From positions 1-14,059 of the forward strand of contig JAGLHV010000007.1 of NCBI GenBank assembly GCA_023143305.1: 14,059 nt of DNA. Direction: 5' to 3'. The DNA is from a bacterium. Lineage in GTDB: Bacteria; CBDUZB01; JAGLHV01. Shown piece by piece: positions 13,255-14,059 of this stretch (positions are counted from its first letter, which is position 1; each line of letters begins with the position of its first letter). The notes below the pieces were generated by a model. It had not been told where the DNA came from and did no database searches. It was given only the letters and a program-made list of their open reading frames with translations. The position numbers were made by a program, and so were the translations under genes.

Positions 13255-14059
13255 TTATCTCATAATTCCTTTTAATTCCTTCTGGTAAATAATAAGAAAC
13301 GCCTGTACACATTGTGGATCAAACTGAGAACCTGCTTTTATTTCTATTTCTTTGAGAGCCATTTCGTCAGAAAAACTATTCCTACGATACGGCCTCTCTG
13401 AAGTCATTGCATCAAAAGAATCAACTACCGCAATAATTCTGCTGGCTAAGGGAATATCGTTACCTTCTAATTTATCCGGATAACCGCTTCCATCAAATCT
13501 TTCCTGATGATGTCGTATAACCGGAAGAACTTCCTCTAATTGTTTTATTGAACTTAATATTTGTTCCCCCATTACCGGATGTTTTTTAATTTTTTTCCAC
13601 TCCTTTTCTGTTAAAGTTCCTTCTTTCGTTAGCACTGCTTCAGGAACACCTATTTTTCCTACATCGTGCAATAAAGCAGCTATCTCTATATTCCTCTTTT
13701 CTTTTTCTGAAAACCCGAATTTCTCTGCAATCAACACAGTATATTTTCTGATTCTCTCACAATGCCCTCTGGTATAAGGATCTTTAGCATCTATAGCTTC
13801 GGCAATAGATTTTATTGTAGACAAGAAAAGATCTTCTAAGTCTCTATATAATTTAGCTTTTTCGATAGCCATAGCTGATTGTCCGGCAAGGGAACTGCAA
13901 ATACGAATATCATCTGCAGTAAAACTACCTTTCTTTTTCTTATTAATTACCTCTATTACCCCTACTATTTTATGCCCTACTTTTAAGGGGATGCAAAGCA
14001 TTGATTTTGTTTTAAATCCTGAAATTTGGTCTACTCTTTTGGCAAAACGAGGGTCAAGC
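13255..14059 (-). CDS. GAF/HD-GYP domain protein, putative cyclic-di-GMP phosphodiesterase (5' end outside window)
   Basis: The reading frame stays open to the right edge, so the start lies outside; 267 residues are visible. Those before the first internal Met (DPRFAKRVDQISGFKTKS) are a typical GAF-domain segment, continuing into MLCIPLKVGHKIVGVIEVINK, so the protein is not a short one starting at 14001. The rest is a complete HD-GYP domain: the metal pair in LLHDVGKIG, KKHPVMGEQIL, the paired His of IRHHQERFDGSGYP, and DSFDAMTSERPYR. HD-GYP enzymes linearise cyclic di-GMP to pGpG or GMP; the GAF domain would sense a ligand. Other N-terminal domains (receiver, second GAF) may lie off the edge. 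It may head the operon with DUF3467 and parB. Confidence 0.9.
   Translation of the reverse strand, partial: LDPRFAKRVDQISGFKTKSMLCIPLKVGHKIVGVIEVINKKKKGSFTADDIRICSSLAGQSAMAIEKAKLYRDLEDLFLSTIKSIAEAIDAKDPYTRGHCERIRKYTVLIAEKFGFSEKEKRNIEIAALLHDVGKIGVPEAVLTKEGTLTEKEWKKIKKHPVMGEQILSSIKQLEEVLPVIRHHQERFDGSGYPDKLEGNDIPLASRIIAVVDSFDAMTSERPYRRNSFSDEMALKEIEIKAGSQFDPQCVQAFLIIYQKELKGIMR

Overview
The window reads as part of an AT-rich chromosome of an uncultured diderm bacterium. The outer-membrane evidence is a PorV-type beta-barrel protein, two LPP20-type lipoproteins with lipoboxes, and a secreted metalloprotease with a FlgD-like C-terminal domain. This set is common in candidate phyla such as Omnitrophota, Aerophobota and Ratteibacteria, but no marker here fixes the phylum. 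Coding strands are purine-rich, and every gene except ndk lies on the minus strand.

From the left: positions 1-152 hold no supported gene, but they carry a full-consensus sigma70-type promoter (TTGACA-17-TATAAT) firing leftward out of the window. Positions 153-5293 form a tight minus-strand operon, read right to left: a small VIT/CCC1-like membrane protein, a Mre11/SbcD-like (YhaO-type) metallophosphoesterase, a Rad50/YhaN-like ATPase with a membrane hairpin in its coiled coil, and a dGTPase-family HD phosphohydrolase. A divergent promoter pair at 5354-5439 serves this operon and ndk (nucleoside diphosphate kinase), the only plus-strand gene. The operon thus pairs a DNA-end-processing nuclease/ATPase with a dNTP hydrolase and a possible metal transporter, next to a dNTP-synthesising kinase.

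Positions 6002-14059 are a long minus-strand run. Reading right to left: a GAF/HD-GYP signalling protein (truncated by the window edge), a DUF3467 protein, ParB without ParA beside it, an LPP20-type lipoprotein, a 267-bp mosaic of palindromic repeats, a second and larger LPP20-type lipoprotein with TPR-like and beta-rich extensions, a small exported protein, a matrixin-like protease with a FlgD/T9SS-like C-terminal domain, a PorV/UPF0164 outer-membrane protein translationally coupled to the protease, a WrbA-like flavodoxin, and a HIT-family hydrolase convergent with ndk.

The two most promising places for new biology are the exported-protease/PorV/lipoprotein block (7076-11839), which looks like a secretion-and-cargo module outside the classical Bacteroidota type IX setting, and the VIT-YhaO-YhaN-dGTPase operon (153-5293). 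Start codons of parB, the DUF3467 gene and the small lipoprotein gene were moved inward to ATG codons with well-placed GGAG sites; longer readings depend on TTG or GTG codons in poor context.
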